NCBI RefSeq assembly: GCF_016775475.1
Contig: NZ_JAEUXJ010000017.1
Span: 27,712 to 91,711 of the forward strand
Direction of reading: 5' to 3'
Origin: Belnapia mucosa
GTDB taxonomy: Bacteria; Pseudomonadota; Alphaproteobacteria; Acetobacterales; Acetobacteraceae
DNA length: 64,000 nt
Shown: positions 1-9,672 of the stretch, one piece after another
Numbering within the stretch: the first letter of the stretch is position 1
How the letters are laid out: every line of letters starts with the position of its first letter
Notes under the pieces: model-generated
The model's database searches: none
Told to the model about the DNA's origin: nothing
Seen by the model: only the letters and a program-made list of their open reading frames with translations
Program-made: the position numbers and the translations under genes

Positions 1-1
1 C

Positions 2-769
2 GGCAAGACGGAGACCGCGCTAGCCCTGGCCGAGCAGCTCTTCGGCAGCGACGCGCATATCATCTCCATCAACATGTCCGAGTTCCAGGAGGCGCACACC
101 GTCTCCACCCTCAAGGGTGCGCCCCCTGGCTATGTCGGCTACGGCGAGGGCGGGCGCCTGACCGAGGCGGTGCGCCGCCGGCCCTACAGCATCGTGCTAC
201 TCGATGAGGTGGAGAAAGCGCATCCGGACGTCCACGAGATCTTCTTCCAGGTCTTCGACAAGGGCGTGATGGAGGACGCCGAGGGGCGCCGGATCGACTT
301 CCGCAACACGCTCGTCATCCTCACCTCCAATGTCGGATCGGAGCTGGTCATGCGCCTCGCCGCCGATCCCGAATTGCGGCCGGAGCCCGAGACCTTGGCC
401 CGGGCGCTGCGCGAGCCGCTGCTGCGGGCCTTCCCCGCCGCACTGCTCGGCCGCCTCACCGTCGTGCCTTACCTGCCGCTGGACGACGAGACGCTGGGCG
501 ACATCATCCGGCTCCAGCTCGGCCGCATTGCCGGACGCGTCGCGCGGGCTCAGGGCGTGCCCTTAACCTACGACGACACGGTGGTGGAGTTCATCCACAG
601 CCGCTGCACCGAGGCGGAGAGCGGTGGGCGCATGATCGACGGCATCCTCACCGGCACCCTTCTGCCCGCGATGAGCCGCGAGATCCTGGAGCGGCTCCGG
701 GACGGCCGGCCGCTCACCCGCATCCATGTGGGCGTCGCAGACGGGCGGCTGGTCTACGCCTTCGACTGA
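2..769 (+). CDS. tssH: T6SS ATPase TssH/ClpV, C-terminal part (5' end outside window)
   Basis: The reading frame is open from base 2 and begins inside the Walker A motif of the second AAA+ domain (GKTETALALAEQL). It continues with the pore loop GYVGYGEGG, a Walker B stretch (SIVLLDEVEKAH), the sensor-1 segment LVILTSNVGS and the C-terminal small domain (GGRMIDGILTGTLLP). Only the last 255 residues of a protein that normally has about 850-900 are present. ClpV disassembles contracted TssB/TssC sheaths in the cytoplasm so that the T6SS can refire. The YGEGG and GGRMID features and the T6SS neighbours favour ClpV over ClpB. The ATG at 74 is internal and not the real start. The gene heads the tssH-tagF series that runs to 10.5 kb. 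Confidence 0.95.
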   Translation, partial: GKTETALALAEQLFGSDAHIISINMSEFQEAHTVSTLKGAPPGYVGYGEGGRLTEAVRRRPYSIVLLDEVEKAHPDVHEIFFQVFDKGVMEDAEGRRIDFRNTLVILTSNVGSELVMRLAADPELRPEPETLARALREPLLRAFPAALLGRLTVVPYLPLDDETLGDIIRLQLGRIAGRVARAQGVPLTYDDTVVEFIHSRCTEAESGGRMIDGILTGTLLPAMSREILERLRDGRPLTRIHVGVADGRLVYAFD

Positions 770-1132
770 CCGCGCGCCGCCTCCGCCCCAGCCCCGCTGC
801 CACCGCCGTCGGGCGGCCCGGGGCTGTGAGCAACGGCACAGATCCCGCCGCGCCGCCGTCGCATGGTTGCGGCACGCCGCCGAGGCGGGACACCGCGGGC
901 TGGGCCGGAGCACAGGCCGGGCCGGAGTGGGCCGGGGACCGCGGCGGGCAAGCGGTGGAGCACGCGGGGAGCATGCGCATGCAAGGGAACCACGGTCGCC
1001 GCCCGAGGGGCGGGAGCCCGATCCGGACGCAGCCGTCGGCTTATGGCCCGGCGACCTCGCGGCCGAGCCGGCGGCCCTGCCACGCCGCCACCACGGCGGT
1101 CGCCCCTGCAACCGGCGACCGGAGCCCGGATC
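770..1132. other. Intergenic stretch between tssH and tagH
   Basis: This 363-bp, very GC-rich stretch shows no gene I can support. A hairpin-capable pair CAGCCCCG/CGGGGCTG lies just after the tssH stop. The tagH frame stays open upstream to 863, but that extension is Arg/Pro-rich and unlike the protein that follows. Confidence 0.4.
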
Positions 1133-2776
1133 ATGGCCTCGCCTGACCCCGGCGCCGCCGCGACGTGGCAGGCTGCGGCCCCAGTAACCAGCCTACTTGC
1201 CATTGTCATCGAAGAGACCGGCGAGCGGCGCGAACTGGCGGCGAGCGGCACACTCTCCGTCGGGCGTGCCCGGCACAGCGACCTGCTCCTGGCGGAACCG
1301 GGCCCGAACCCGACCGCCTCCCGCCGCCATTGCGTCTTTGCTCTCGGACCAGACGGGGCCAGCGTGACCGACCTCGGCAGCACCAACGGGACACGGGTGA
1401 ACGGCACCGCCGTCGTCCCGTACGAGCCAACGCCGCTTGAGGGCGGCGAGGTAATCGAGATCGGCGCCCATCGCTTGGCGGTCGTGCTGACGCAGCGCGC
1501 GCCACAGGCGGAGGCCGCGGACCTCGTCGGCGGCGATTCCTCGGCGGATCCGTCTGCGGCCGGAACCGGCCAGGCGCCCGGCTGGCGGCCACCCGCCCAG
1601 GACTGGCCGGAGGACGAGGCCGGGACCGGGACGCAGGCGTCCTCGGGGGGCCTGCGGGGGGACCCGCTGGCGGGCGCCTTCCGCGAGGCGCTCCGACCGC
1701 TTCTGCGCGGCGACAGCGGCACCGCTGCCCCTGCCACGCCCGCTTGGCCGCGGCCGGGCGGCGATGCGCCGCAGCACGAGGCGCTTGTCCCGAACCTCGC
1801 CGCGGCGGCCCCACGGGCCGAACTGGCGGATGCGTCCGCAGCGGTCGCCCTGCAGCCGGAAGGCGCTTCCCTTGGTCCCGTGACCGCGTGGCACAGGGCT
1901 GATCCCGTGCTCGAACCACTTGTGGCGGCGGAGGCGGATGGCCCGGCGCTGCCGGAGCCGGCGCGCGACCCGTTCGGGCCCGGCCCCGCCGGCGGCGCCG
2001 CTGCGCCGGCTGGCCTGGACCGGCGGTCCGCGCCGGGCGAGGCCGGGTGGGATCTCCCGCCGCTCGCGGACCTCTCCTCCATCGCCCCTACGTCTCCGGC
2101 CGAGCGAGAGGCGCACTGCACGGCGGTTCCGGACTCCCCGCTGCTCGCTGCTTTCCTCGTCGGGGCGGAGCAGCCGGCATCCCTCGTCCAGGGCAGGGAC
2201 CCGGAGGAATTCTTCCGTGACGCCGGCCGGATCTTCGCCGGCCTCGCCGACGGCCTGCGCAGGCTGCTGGCGGTGCGTGCGGCGGTGAAGAACTATGCCG
2301 GGCTGGAGCGGACGCAGATCGGCCCGGTCTTGAACAACCCGCTCAAGCTCTCGGTCAACGGCCGCGAGGCCGCTGGCGCGCTGCTCGGTGCACGAGGGGA
2401 GGGCTACCTGCCCCCGGCGGCGGCCGTGGAGGCGAGCCTCCGCGACCTGAAGGCACATGAGCTGGGTGTGCTCGACGGTGTCCAGTCCGCCCTCGAGCAG
2501 GCGCTCGGCGAATTCTCGCCCGCCGCGCTCGAACACCGGTTCGGCAGCGCTGGTGGGCTGGCGGCCCTAGTCCCAGGTGGCCGGCGCGCCCGGATGTGGG
2601 ACCTCTATCAGGAGCGCTACGCCGAGGTCGCGGCCGCCGCGCGCGCCCACCTGCTGGGCCATCCGAGCAACGTCTTCCGCGCCGCCTATGCCCGCGCCGC
2701 AGCCGCGGCCACCACTCTTCCGCCACCGCCGCCACCGCCGCCGGGCGGGACCGCCTCCGGGGGGGGGGGCGCATGA
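1133..2776 (+). CDS. tagH: T6SS FHA-domain protein TagH/Fha
   Basis: This 547-aa protein has an N-terminal forkhead-associated domain at about residues 22-118, with the phosphothreonine-binding signatures GR (44-45), SRRH (63-66) and GSTNGTRVNG (82-91). An Ala/Pro-rich linker follows. The C-terminal block from about residue 360 (EEFFRDAGRIFAGL, NNPLKLS, MWDLYQERYAEVA) matches the conserved C-terminus of T6SS FHA proteins. FHA proteins read Ser/Thr phosphorylation and control assembly post-translationally. No PpkA/PppA kinase or phosphatase gene is visible here. The ATG at 1133 is chosen because the preceding in-frame sequence is low-complexity and the FHA fold starts soon after. The stop overlaps the tssJ start by ATGA. 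A polyproline run precedes the stop. Confidence 0.9.
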   Translation: MASPDPGAAATWQAAAPVTSLLAIVIEETGERRELAASGTLSVGRARHSDLLLAEPGPNPTASRRHCVFALGPDGASVTDLGSTNGTRVNGTAVVPYEPTPLEGGEVIEIGAHRLAVVLTQRAPQAEAADLVGGDSSADPSAAGTGQAPGWRPPAQDWPEDEAGTGTQASSGGLRGDPLAGAFREALRPLLRGDSGTAAPATPAWPRPGGDAPQHEALVPNLAAAAPRAELADASAAVALQPEGASLGPVTAWHRADPVLEPLVAAEADGPALPEPARDPFGPGPAGGAAAPAGLDRRSAPGEAGWDLPPLADLSSIAPTSPAEREAHCTAVPDSPLLAAFLVGAEQPASLVQGRDPEEFFRDAGRIFAGLADGLRRLLAVRAAVKNYAGLERTQIGPVLNNPLKLSVNGREAAGALLGARGEGYLPPAAAVEASLRDLKAHELGVLDGVQSALEQALGEFSPAALEHRFGSAGGLAALVPGGRRARMWDLYQERYAEVAAAARAHLLGHPSNVFRAAYARAAAAATTLPPPPPPPPGGTASGGGGA

Positions 2777-3246
2777 GGCGGCGCTCCCTGCCCGCCCTGG
2801 CGGCCAGCCTCGCCGGGCCTGTCCTGGCTCCCCCGAGCTGCGCCAGCCGGCCCATGCCGACCCGGCTGGCGCTGCGCGTCTCGGCGAGCGACGACGTCAA
2901 CCCCGATGGCGCCGGCATGCCGAAGCCGATCCGAGTGCGCATCCTGCAGCTCGCCGGCATCGCGGCGCTGTCGCGGGCGAGTTTCTTCGCCCTCGACGCC
3001 GACCCGGCGAAGGTGCTCGGCACCGACCTCCTGGCCTCCGAGGACGTGCTCCTCGGCCCCGGCCAGGCAGTGACCCTGGAGCAGGAGGCGAAGCCCGGAA
3101 CCCTGTACCTCGGTGTGGTCGGGGCATTCTTCGCCATCGAGAGCGCGCGGTGGCAAGCCTGGGCCCCGGTCAGGCCGGGCGCCAGGAACGCCTATGTCGC
3201 CCGGCTCGGTACCGCCGCGGCGGCGATTACCAAGGGGGAGACATGA
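2773..3246 (+). CDS. tssJ: T6SS outer-membrane lipoprotein TssJ
   Basis: This 157-aa protein starts in an ATGA overlap with tagH and ends in an ATGA overlap with tssK. The N-terminus MRRRSLPALAASLAG is a signal sequence, and a cysteine in LAPPSCAS is the probable lipidation site, although the two prolines before it are atypical for a lipobox. The body has the TssJ beta-sandwich pattern: LALRVSASDDVNPD near the start, a central segment KPIRVRILQLAG, and FFAIESARWQAW near the end. TssJ anchors TssM to the outer membrane. Sequence conservation in this family is low, so position between tagH and tssK carries much of the assignment. Confidence 0.88.
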   Translation: MRRRSLPALAASLAGPVLAPPSCASRPMPTRLALRVSASDDVNPDGAGMPKPIRVRILQLAGIAALSRASFFALDADPAKVLGTDLLASEDVLLGPGQAVTLEQEAKPGTLYLGVVGAFFAIESARWQAWAPVRPGARNAYVARLGTAAAAITKGET

Positions 3247-4595
3247 GCAGCTTCGGTCGCGTCCTCTGGTCGGAGGGCATGCTCCTCCGCACCCAGCACC
3301 TGCAGCAGCAGGACCGCTGGGCCGAGGGCCTGGTGCGCTCGGCGACACTCGGCCTTCGGCACCATGGCTGGGGCTTCCGCACGCTGCAGGTCGAGCAGGG
3401 CCTGCTGGCCCAGGGCAGGCTCGCGCTCCGTCGCGCGAGCGGGGTGATGCCGGACGGCACCCCCTTCTCCTTCCCGGACGGCGGCTCCTGCCCGGAGCCG
3501 CTGGAGATCGCCGCCGGGGCAGCGCAGCCGGTGGTCGCGCACCTGGCCCTGCCGGTGCAGCTCGCCGGCGCGCCGGAGATGGATCCGCCCGGGCGGGAGC
3601 CTTCCGGCCTGCGCTACGCCGCGCGTGAGGTCGAGATCCGCGACAGCGTGGCGCAGGCCGACGCGGCCACGGCGCCCCTGCACGTCGCGGAGCTGCGCTT
3701 CCGCCTGCTCGACGGCACGGGGGCGCCGCGCGACGCCTATGTGACCCTGCCCGTCGCTAGGGTGGCTGCGGTGATGGCCGATGGGACGCTGGTGCTGGAC
3801 GAAGACTTCCCGGTGCCGTGTCTCGGCTTCGGGACCTCGCCCTACCTGGCCGGCGTCGTCGAGGAGCTCGTCGGCAAGCTGGAGAGCATCGCCCGCGAGC
3901 GGGCCGCCTTCGTCACCGGCCGGCGCGCCCATGGCGCCGGCGACCTCGCCGACTTCATGGCGCTGCAGCTCTGCAACCGCTACCTCGCCGGCGCGCGGCA
4001 CCTCGCGGCGCAGCGCGCGGCGCACCCGGAAGACCTCTACCGTTGGATGCTCGAGCTGCTGGGCGAGGCCTCCAGCTTCGCGGTGCAGGATCCGGTGGCG
4101 CCCGCGGTCGAGCCCTACCACCACGCCGAGCCCTGGCTCTCCTTCCGGCCGCTCGTCGCCGCGCTGCGGCGCGTGCTGCTCGACCTCGCGCGGCCCGACC
4201 GGCGGGCCATCCAGGTCCCGCTCCGCCTGTTTTGGAGCGGCGCGCGTGCGGCGGAGGTGCAGGACCGGTCGCTCTTCGCAAAGGCGCATTTCTACGTCGC
4301 TGTGCAGGCCCCTGCGGCGCCGGAGGTGATCCGGCAGCGCCTGCCTGGGCAGATCACCGTGGGCCCGGCCGAGGACCTGCAGAGCATGGTGCGCTCGGCG
4401 GTGCCGGGCATCGCGCTGCGGCACGTGCCGACGATCCCGCGTGAAATCCCGGTGCGGCGGCAGATGGTCTACTTCGAGCTCGACCGAACAAGCGAGCTGT
4501 GGGGCCGACTGCAGAATTCCGCGGGGCTCGCCATTCACGTCACCGGCGAGCTGCGCGAGGGCATGGAGATGGAGTGTTGGGCCGTCCGCGGCTGA
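3243..4595 (+). CDS. tssK: T6SS baseplate protein TssK
   Basis: This 450-aa protein begins MSSFGRVLWSEGMLLRTQHL, the recognisable N-terminus of TssK (W-x-E-G-x-L-x-x-x-H/Q-F/H-Q). It continues through a typical TssK body and ends in the C-terminal segment that contacts the membrane complex (PREIPVRRQMVYFELD and LAIHVTGELREGMEMECWAV). TssK trimers link the baseplate wedges to TssL and TssM. The start overlaps the tssJ stop by ATGA, and the length is normal for the family. An ORF frame extends upstream to 2577, but that portion is antisense-like shadow over tssJ and tagH. Confidence 0.95.
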   Translation: MSSFGRVLWSEGMLLRTQHLQQQDRWAEGLVRSATLGLRHHGWGFRTLQVEQGLLAQGRLALRRASGVMPDGTPFSFPDGGSCPEPLEIAAGAAQPVVAHLALPVQLAGAPEMDPPGREPSGLRYAAREVEIRDSVAQADAATAPLHVAELRFRLLDGTGAPRDAYVTLPVARVAAVMADGTLVLDEDFPVPCLGFGTSPYLAGVVEELVGKLESIARERAAFVTGRRAHGAGDLADFMALQLCNRYLAGARHLAAQRAAHPEDLYRWMLELLGEASSFAVQDPVAPAVEPYHHAEPWLSFRPLVAALRRVLLDLARPDRRAIQVPLRLFWSGARAAEVQDRSLFAKAHFYVAVQAPAAPEVIRQRLPGQITVGPAEDLQSMVRSAVPGIALRHVPTIPREIPVRRQMVYFELDRTSELWGRLQNSAGLAIHVTGELREGMEMECWAVRG

Positions 4596-4627
4596 CGCGC
4601 GGCCGGCGGCAGGGGAGTGCGCGTGGC

Positions 4628-5998
4628 ATGGACGGCAGCAGCGATCCCTTCGGCCCGATGGACGCCGACACCACTTGGCTCACCCGGCCGATGCCCGGCG
4701 GGCGGGCGGCGCCGGCCCAGGCGCCGCCGGCACCACCCGACCGTCCGCGTGAGCCGACACCGCCGCGGCCACCGCACCGCGCCGGGTCCGTCGCCGCCAT
4801 CCTCGGAACCCCGGGGCGGGGGCCGCTCGTGGAGTGCGCCTTCGGCCTGCTCTCGGTGGTGCCGTTGCTGCGCGCCCACACGCCGCCGGCGCCGCCGGCG
4901 CAGATCCGAGTCCAGCTAGAGGAGGAACTCCGGGTCTTCGCCGATCGGGCGCAGTCGCGGGGCGTGGAGCAGCGGCAGGTCGCGCTCGGCCACTATGCGC
5001 TCTGCGCCCTGCTGGACGACGCGGTGCTCAACACGCCCTGGGGCGCGCACGGGACTTGGCGATCCAGCAGCTTGGCTGGTGCCCTGCACCACGATGCCGC
5101 TGCCGGGGAGCACTTCTTCGGCTACCTGGAGCAGGCTCGGCGGCACCCCGAGCGCAGCCGTCCGGTCCTTGAGCTGATGGGGGCCTGCCTCGCACTCGGC
5201 TTCCAGGGCCGCTACCGCATCGCGCCACAGAGGCGGCTTCCGGCGCTGCAGCAGATCCGCCGCGACGTTCTTGCCACGCTGCGCCGCCTCGACGGGGCGG
5301 GCGAGGGTGAGGATCTCTCGCCGCACTGGCGGGGTGCCGCCCTCGCCCCCGGGCCCGCCGCCCGGCGCATCCCGCTCTGGGTCTCCGCCACCGGGGCGCT
5401 CACCCTCCTAGGCCTCGCCTATGCCGCCCTCCTCCTGGGGCTGGGTGCCGCGGGCGAGCGGCTCGACGCCGCCATTGCGGCCCTGCCGCCGGCCAGCCCG
5501 GTGGCCATCCTGCGTTCCGCCGCGGCAGAGACCCCGGCGCTGACGCCGGTGCCGGTGCCGGCCGATTCCGGGCTCGAGGCGGGAATCCGCGCCTGCCTCG
5601 CGAAGTCGGGCTACGATGAACCCGGAGCCGTTGGTGGGCTGCCGGAGGGGCTGCGCCTCCGACTTCCCGATGCGGGCCTCTTCGCCTCGGGCAGCGCCGA
5701 ACTGCGGCCCACGGTCCAGCCGCTCCTGCTCTGCCTGGCGGAGAGCCTGAAGGGGGCGGAGGGGCGGGTCGCCATCCTCGGGCACACCGACGATCGGCCA
5801 ATGCGCACTCCGCGTTTCCCGAACAACTGGGAACTCTCGCTGGCACGGGCCGAGGCCGTGGCCGCGGTCCTCCGGCCCATGCTGGGTGGCGAGCGGCTCC
5901 GGGTCTTCGGCCGCGCCGACACTGAACCGGTGGCGCCGAATTACACCGAGGCGGGGCGGAGCCGCAACCGGCGCGTCGAGGTGCTCCTCCTCCGATGA
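4628..5998 (+). CDS. tssL: T6SS inner-membrane protein TssL with C-terminal OmpA domain
   Basis: This 456-aa protein starts 32 bp after tssK. Residues about 1-55 are Pro-rich. A DotU/IcmH domain follows, with VECAFGLLSVVPLLR, then ALCALLDDAVLNTPWG and a conserved GFQGRYR. One membrane span lies near residues 262-282 (IPLWVSATGALTLLGLAYAA). The C-terminal 110 residues are an OmpA/MotB peptidoglycan-binding domain with VAILGHTDDRPM and NNWELSLARAEAVAAVL, ending GRSRNRRVEVLL. TssL forms the inner-membrane complex with TssM, and the OmpA domain replaces the separate TagL anchor of other systems. The stop overlaps tssM by ATGA. Confidence 0.95.
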   Translation: MDGSSDPFGPMDADTTWLTRPMPGGRAAPAQAPPAPPDRPREPTPPRPPHRAGSVAAILGTPGRGPLVECAFGLLSVVPLLRAHTPPAPPAQIRVQLEEELRVFADRAQSRGVEQRQVALGHYALCALLDDAVLNTPWGAHGTWRSSSLAGALHHDAAAGEHFFGYLEQARRHPERSRPVLELMGACLALGFQGRYRIAPQRRLPALQQIRRDVLATLRRLDGAGEGEDLSPHWRGAALAPGPAARRIPLWVSATGALTLLGLAYAALLLGLGAAGERLDAAIAALPPASPVAILRSAAAETPALTPVPVPADSGLEAGIRACLAKSGYDEPGAVGGLPEGLRLRLPDAGLFASGSAELRPTVQPLLLCLAESLKGAEGRVAILGHTDDRPMRTPRFPNNWELSLARAEAVAAVLRPMLGGERLRVFGRADTEPVAPNYTEAGRSRNRRVEVLLLR

Positions 5999-8900
5999 GT
6001 CGGCCGGTGCCTGCTCCGCTCCCCCCACTCCCTCCCGAGGATCCCGGGATGACGCCCCTCGCTGCCCCGTCACTGCTGTCCGCCCTCCGTGCCCCCTCCT
6101 GGGTCTGGACCCTGGCCGGCACCGCCATGCTCGCGCTGCTGGTCTGGCTGTTCGGCGACCTCCTCGGCCTCGGTAATGCGCATCCGCTCGCCAGCCCGGA
6201 GGCCCGGCTCCTGGCCATCCTCGGCATCGCCCTGGCTTGGGGCGCCTGGACCCTCGTCCAGCGGGTGCGCGCGCGCCGGGCAAACGGCCGCATGGCGGCG
6301 GCCCTGGCGACGCAGGCGACGACGGGCGGAGACGGTCCGGCGGGCTCGGCCGAGCTGGCCGAAATCGAGCGCCGCTTCGTGCAGGCGCTCGGCCGGCTCA
6401 AACGCCGCCGGCTCGGCCGGCGAGGCAACCGGCGCTGGCTGTATGAGCTGCCATGGTACGTGATGGTCGGCCCGCCCGGCTCCGGCAAGAGCACCGCCCT
6501 GGCCCAGGCCGGGCTGAGCCTCCGCCTCGGACAGATCCAAGAGCTGCGCGGCATCGGCGGCACGCGCTACTGCGACTGGGTATTCACCGACGAGGCCGTG
6601 CTGATCGACACCGCCGGGCGCTACGTCACCCAGGACAGCGACCCACAGGCGGATCAGACGGCCTGGCTCGGCCTCCTCGATCTCCTCCGGAGACAGCGGC
6701 CGTGGCGCCCACTGAACGGCATCCTCGTCACCCTCTCGGTCCGCGACCTGCTGGAGGGCGACGGTGTCGGCGGCAGCACGGACCACGCCGCACGCATCCG
6801 GGCCCGGCTCGAGGAGATCGAGGAGCGGCTGGGCCTGCGCCTGCCGGTCTACCTCCTGGTCACCAAGGTCGACCTGGTCTCCGGCTTCGAGCCCTTCTTC
6901 GCCGACCTGACCGAGGCACAGTGCGAGCAGGTCTGGGGACACACCTTCCGCCACGACGCGCCCCGGGCCGGGGCGCCGCCGGCCCCTGCGGAGCTGCGGC
7001 AGGCCCTGGCCGGCTTGGTGGAGCGGCTGGACCGCCGGGTTCCGGGACGGCTCGCCGAGGAACAGGACCTCGAGCGGCGCGCCCTGATCTTCGGCTTCCC
7101 CACCCAGGTCGCCGGTCTGGCGGAGGCGATCCAACGCTTCGCCGAGCGCTGCTTTCGCGACTCCGCCTATGAGCGTGGTGCTTGGCTGCGCGGCGTCTAC
7201 CTCACCAGCGGCACGCAAGCGGGCACACCGATCGACCGGCTGATGGACTTGGTCGCGCGCGGCCTGGGTGGGACCTCCGCCGCGCCGACGGCGACTGCCG
7301 CCGCGGGCGGCGAGCGCAGCTTCTTTCTCAGGCACCTGCTCGAGCAGGTGGTCTTCGGCGAGGCGGAGCTGGCGGGCCGCGACCTCGCCCGGGAGCGGCG
7401 CGAGCGGCTGCTCCGCCGGGCCGTGCTGGCCTCCCTCGCGCTTCTCCTGGCGGGTACCGGCGCCGCCTGGGGCTGGAGCTTCGCAGCAAACCGGGCGCGC
7501 CAAGCGGCGACCGAGGAGGCACTCGGCACCTGGGCGCAGCAGGCGCGGCCCCAGGCGCTCCCGTCGCTGACCGCAGCGGATGCCGATGTCGCGGCGGTGC
7601 TCCCGCTGCTCGACCGGATGGCTGGGATCAGGGCGCGGTTCGGAGACGAAGACCCGATCCCGATGCGGCTCGGGCTTTCGCAGCGCGTCACCGGCGAGGC
7701 GCAGCTCGGGGCCGCCTACCGCACCGCTCTGGCTCGACTACTGCTGCCCCGCTTGATGCTGGCCGCCGAGGCGCGGCTACGGGTGCGCCCCTTGCCCGCA
7801 GGCGAGCTGGTGGACGGCCTCCGGGCCTATCTCTCGCTTGTCGGACTCGCGCCTGCGGAGACGTCGCTGATCGAGGCCTTTTTCGCCCGCGAGGCCACGC
7901 TCCGCTCCGCCGCGGCGGTGGCTTCCGCGCGCCGCCACCTCGCTGCCCTGGCCGGCATCCTGCCCGAGCTGGACGCCAGCGAGCGGCCCGCGCCCGACGG
8001 GCGGCTCCTGGCCGAGCTGCGCGCCGCCCTAGCGGAGGTGTCCTTGCCGCGGCGCGCTTACGAGGCGCTCCTCGCGGACCCCGAGGCCTCTGGCCTGCCC
8101 GAGTGGCGCCTGACGGAGCATGCCGGCCCGAACGCCGCCATCGCCTTCGTTCGGCACTCGCGCCGGCCGCTCGGCGCCGGGATCCCCGGGATCTTCACCC
8201 ATGCGGGCTTCCATCGAGTGTTCCTCCGCAAGCTCGGGGAGGTCGCGCGGGCAGTGGACGCGGAGTTCCAGGTGGTCGGCGCCCGGGCCGCGCCGGAGGC
8301 ACCGGACGCGGAGATCCGCACCCTTCAGGCCGACATGCTGCGGCTCTACTACGACGACGCGGTGGCGCGGTGGCACGGGCTCCTGCAGGACCTTGCGCCC
8401 GTCCCGCTCACCGGCCTCGACCAAGCGATCGAGGTCACCAAGGCGCTGTCCGGCCCGAGCTCCCCCCTCAAGCTGCTGCTCCGGGCGGTCTTGCGCGAGA
8501 CGGCGCTGACGTTCCCGCCCGAGCCCACAAGAGAAGGGGCACAGCCCGCCGATGCCGAAGGCCGGCAAGCCGCAACGCGGATCGGCAGTGGTAGCGGTGG
8601 CGGAACTGGCGGCACCCGCCGGCTCCTGCTCCTGGACCGGGCTGCCGGCGAGGCTGCCGAGCTGCCGGGCGCTCCCGTCGAGGCGCGCTTCGCCTATCTC
8701 CGGCCGCTTGTGGAGGGCCTGGACGGCGCCCCGCCGACGCTCGACGAGGCGCTTTTGGCCCTGGCTGCCCTGCATGCGCGGCTCGCCGAGGTGGCGGCAG
8801 CCCCCAATCCGAGGGAGGCCTTCGCCCGGCTCGGCCCGGGCATCGCCGAGCCGCTCGGCCCCTTCGCCCGGCGGCTGCCCGAACCGGCGCGGCCGGTGAT

Positions 8901-9672
8901 CGAGAGCGTGCAGAAAGGGGTTGCCGACCTGGGGAAGTCCGGTGCGCGGCAGCAGCTCAATGCGCTCTGGCGGACCGAGGTGCTGGAATTCTGCCGCAAG
9001 GCCACAGGCGGCCGCTTCCCCTTCGCCGTGGGCGGCAAGGCCGACGCCATGGCCGACGACCTCGCGCGGCTCTTCGGGCCGGCCGGCCTCATCGATAGCT
9101 TTGTGAAGGGCCCGCTCGCCGCCTATGTGGACACCACGCGTCCCACCTGGGCCGACACGCAGGGGATCGGGCTCGCGCCCGGATCGCTCGCGCAGCTGGC
9201 CCAGGCCAGGCGCGTCGCCGCCACGCTCTTCGGCGCCAGCCCCGGCCAGAAGGCATCGTTCAGCCTGGTGCCGGTCTCGCTCGGCGGCACGGCGCTGTCG
9301 GCGACTCTCGACCTGGATGGCCAGGAGCTCCGCTACGACCATGGGCCGGCGCGCCCGGTGTCCTTCGTCTGGCCCGGACCTGCCGGCACCGGCACCGTCC
9401 GGCTGAGCTTCGCGCCGGCCTCCGGCGGGCCGCCTGTGACGGTGGCCAGGGACGGACCATGGGCCCTGCTGCGGCTGCTGCACGAGAGCGGCAGGCTCGA
9501 ACGGACGGGCCAGCCAGAGGTCTTCCAGGCGGAGCTCGGTGCGGGCGGGCACCTGCTGCGCCTGCGGCTGAGGGCCGCGAGCGTCGAGAACCCATTCGAC
9601 CTCGCCGTTTTCTCCCGCTTCGCCTGTCCGGACACCCTGGTGGCGGCCGCCGCGGGGAGTACCGGCCGGTGA
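5995..9672 (+). CDS. tssM: T6SS inner-membrane protein TssM (IcmF)
   Basis: This protein has 1225 aa, the full family length. Two N-terminal membrane spans lie near residues 34-57 and 68-86, followed by a cytoplasmic NTPase domain with an intact Walker A motif GPPGSGKST (residues 159-167) and a downstream DTAGRYV switch. A third span at about residues 468-495 (AVLASLALLLAGTGAAWGW) leads into the long periplasmic region with the IcmF-related and C-terminal TssJ-binding parts. TssM spans the envelope and contacts TssJ, TssL and TssK. It overlaps tssL by ATGA at its start and tagF by GTGA at its end, which indicates tight translational coupling. Confidence 0.97.
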   Translation: MSRPVPAPLPPLPPEDPGMTPLAAPSLLSALRAPSWVWTLAGTAMLALLVWLFGDLLGLGNAHPLASPEARLLAILGIALAWGAWTLVQRVRARRANGRMAAALATQATTGGDGPAGSAELAEIERRFVQALGRLKRRRLGRRGNRRWLYELPWYVMVGPPGSGKSTALAQAGLSLRLGQIQELRGIGGTRYCDWVFTDEAVLIDTAGRYVTQDSDPQADQTAWLGLLDLLRRQRPWRPLNGILVTLSVRDLLEGDGVGGSTDHAARIRARLEEIEERLGLRLPVYLLVTKVDLVSGFEPFFADLTEAQCEQVWGHTFRHDAPRAGAPPAPAELRQALAGLVERLDRRVPGRLAEEQDLERRALIFGFPTQVAGLAEAIQRFAERCFRDSAYERGAWLRGVYLTSGTQAGTPIDRLMDLVARGLGGTSAAPTATAAAGGERSFFLRHLLEQVVFGEAELAGRDLARERRERLLRRAVLASLALLLAGTGAAWGWSFAANRARQAATEEALGTWAQQARPQALPSLTAADADVAAVLPLLDRMAGIRARFGDEDPIPMRLGLSQRVTGEAQLGAAYRTALARLLLPRLMLAAEARLRVRPLPAGELVDGLRAYLSLVGLAPAETSLIEAFFAREATLRSAAAVASARRHLAALAGILPELDASERPAPDGRLLAELRAALAEVSLPRRAYEALLADPEASGLPEWRLTEHAGPNAAIAFVRHSRRPLGAGIPGIFTHAGFHRVFLRKLGEVARAVDAEFQVVGARAAPEAPDAEIRTLQADMLRLYYDDAVARWHGLLQDLAPVPLTGLDQAIEVTKALSGPSSPLKLLLRAVLRETALTFPPEPTREGAQPADAEGRQAATRIGSGSGGGTGGTRRLLLLDRAAGEAAELPGAPVEARFAYLRPLVEGLDGAPPTLDEALLALAALHARLAEVAAAPNPREAFARLGPGIAEPLGPFARRLPEPARPVIESVQKGVADLGKSGARQQLNALWRTEVLEFCRKATGGRFPFAVGGKADAMADDLARLFGPAGLIDSFVKGPLAAYVDTTRPTWADTQGIGLAPGSLAQLAQARRVAATLFGASPGQKASFSLVPVSLGGTALSATLDLDGQELRYDHGPARPVSFVWPGPAGTGTVRLSFAPASGGPPVTVARDGPWALLRLLHESGRLERTGQPEVFQAELGAGGHLLRLRLRAASVENPFDLAVFSRFACPDTLVAAAAGSTGR

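Noticed and set aside
754..2121. Long minus-strand open frame opposite tagH
   Set aside because: Arg/Ser/Pro-rich shadow of a very GC-rich gene, with no motif or ribosome site.
3192..4538. 448-codon minus-strand open frame opposite tssK
   Set aside because: Exact antisense of a well-supported gene, with His/Arg/Gln-rich composition typical of shadows.
6070..9552. Two long minus-strand frames (6070-7503 and 8029-9552) opposite tssM
   Set aside because: Antisense shadows of the 1225-codon tssM gene, with no recognisable domains.
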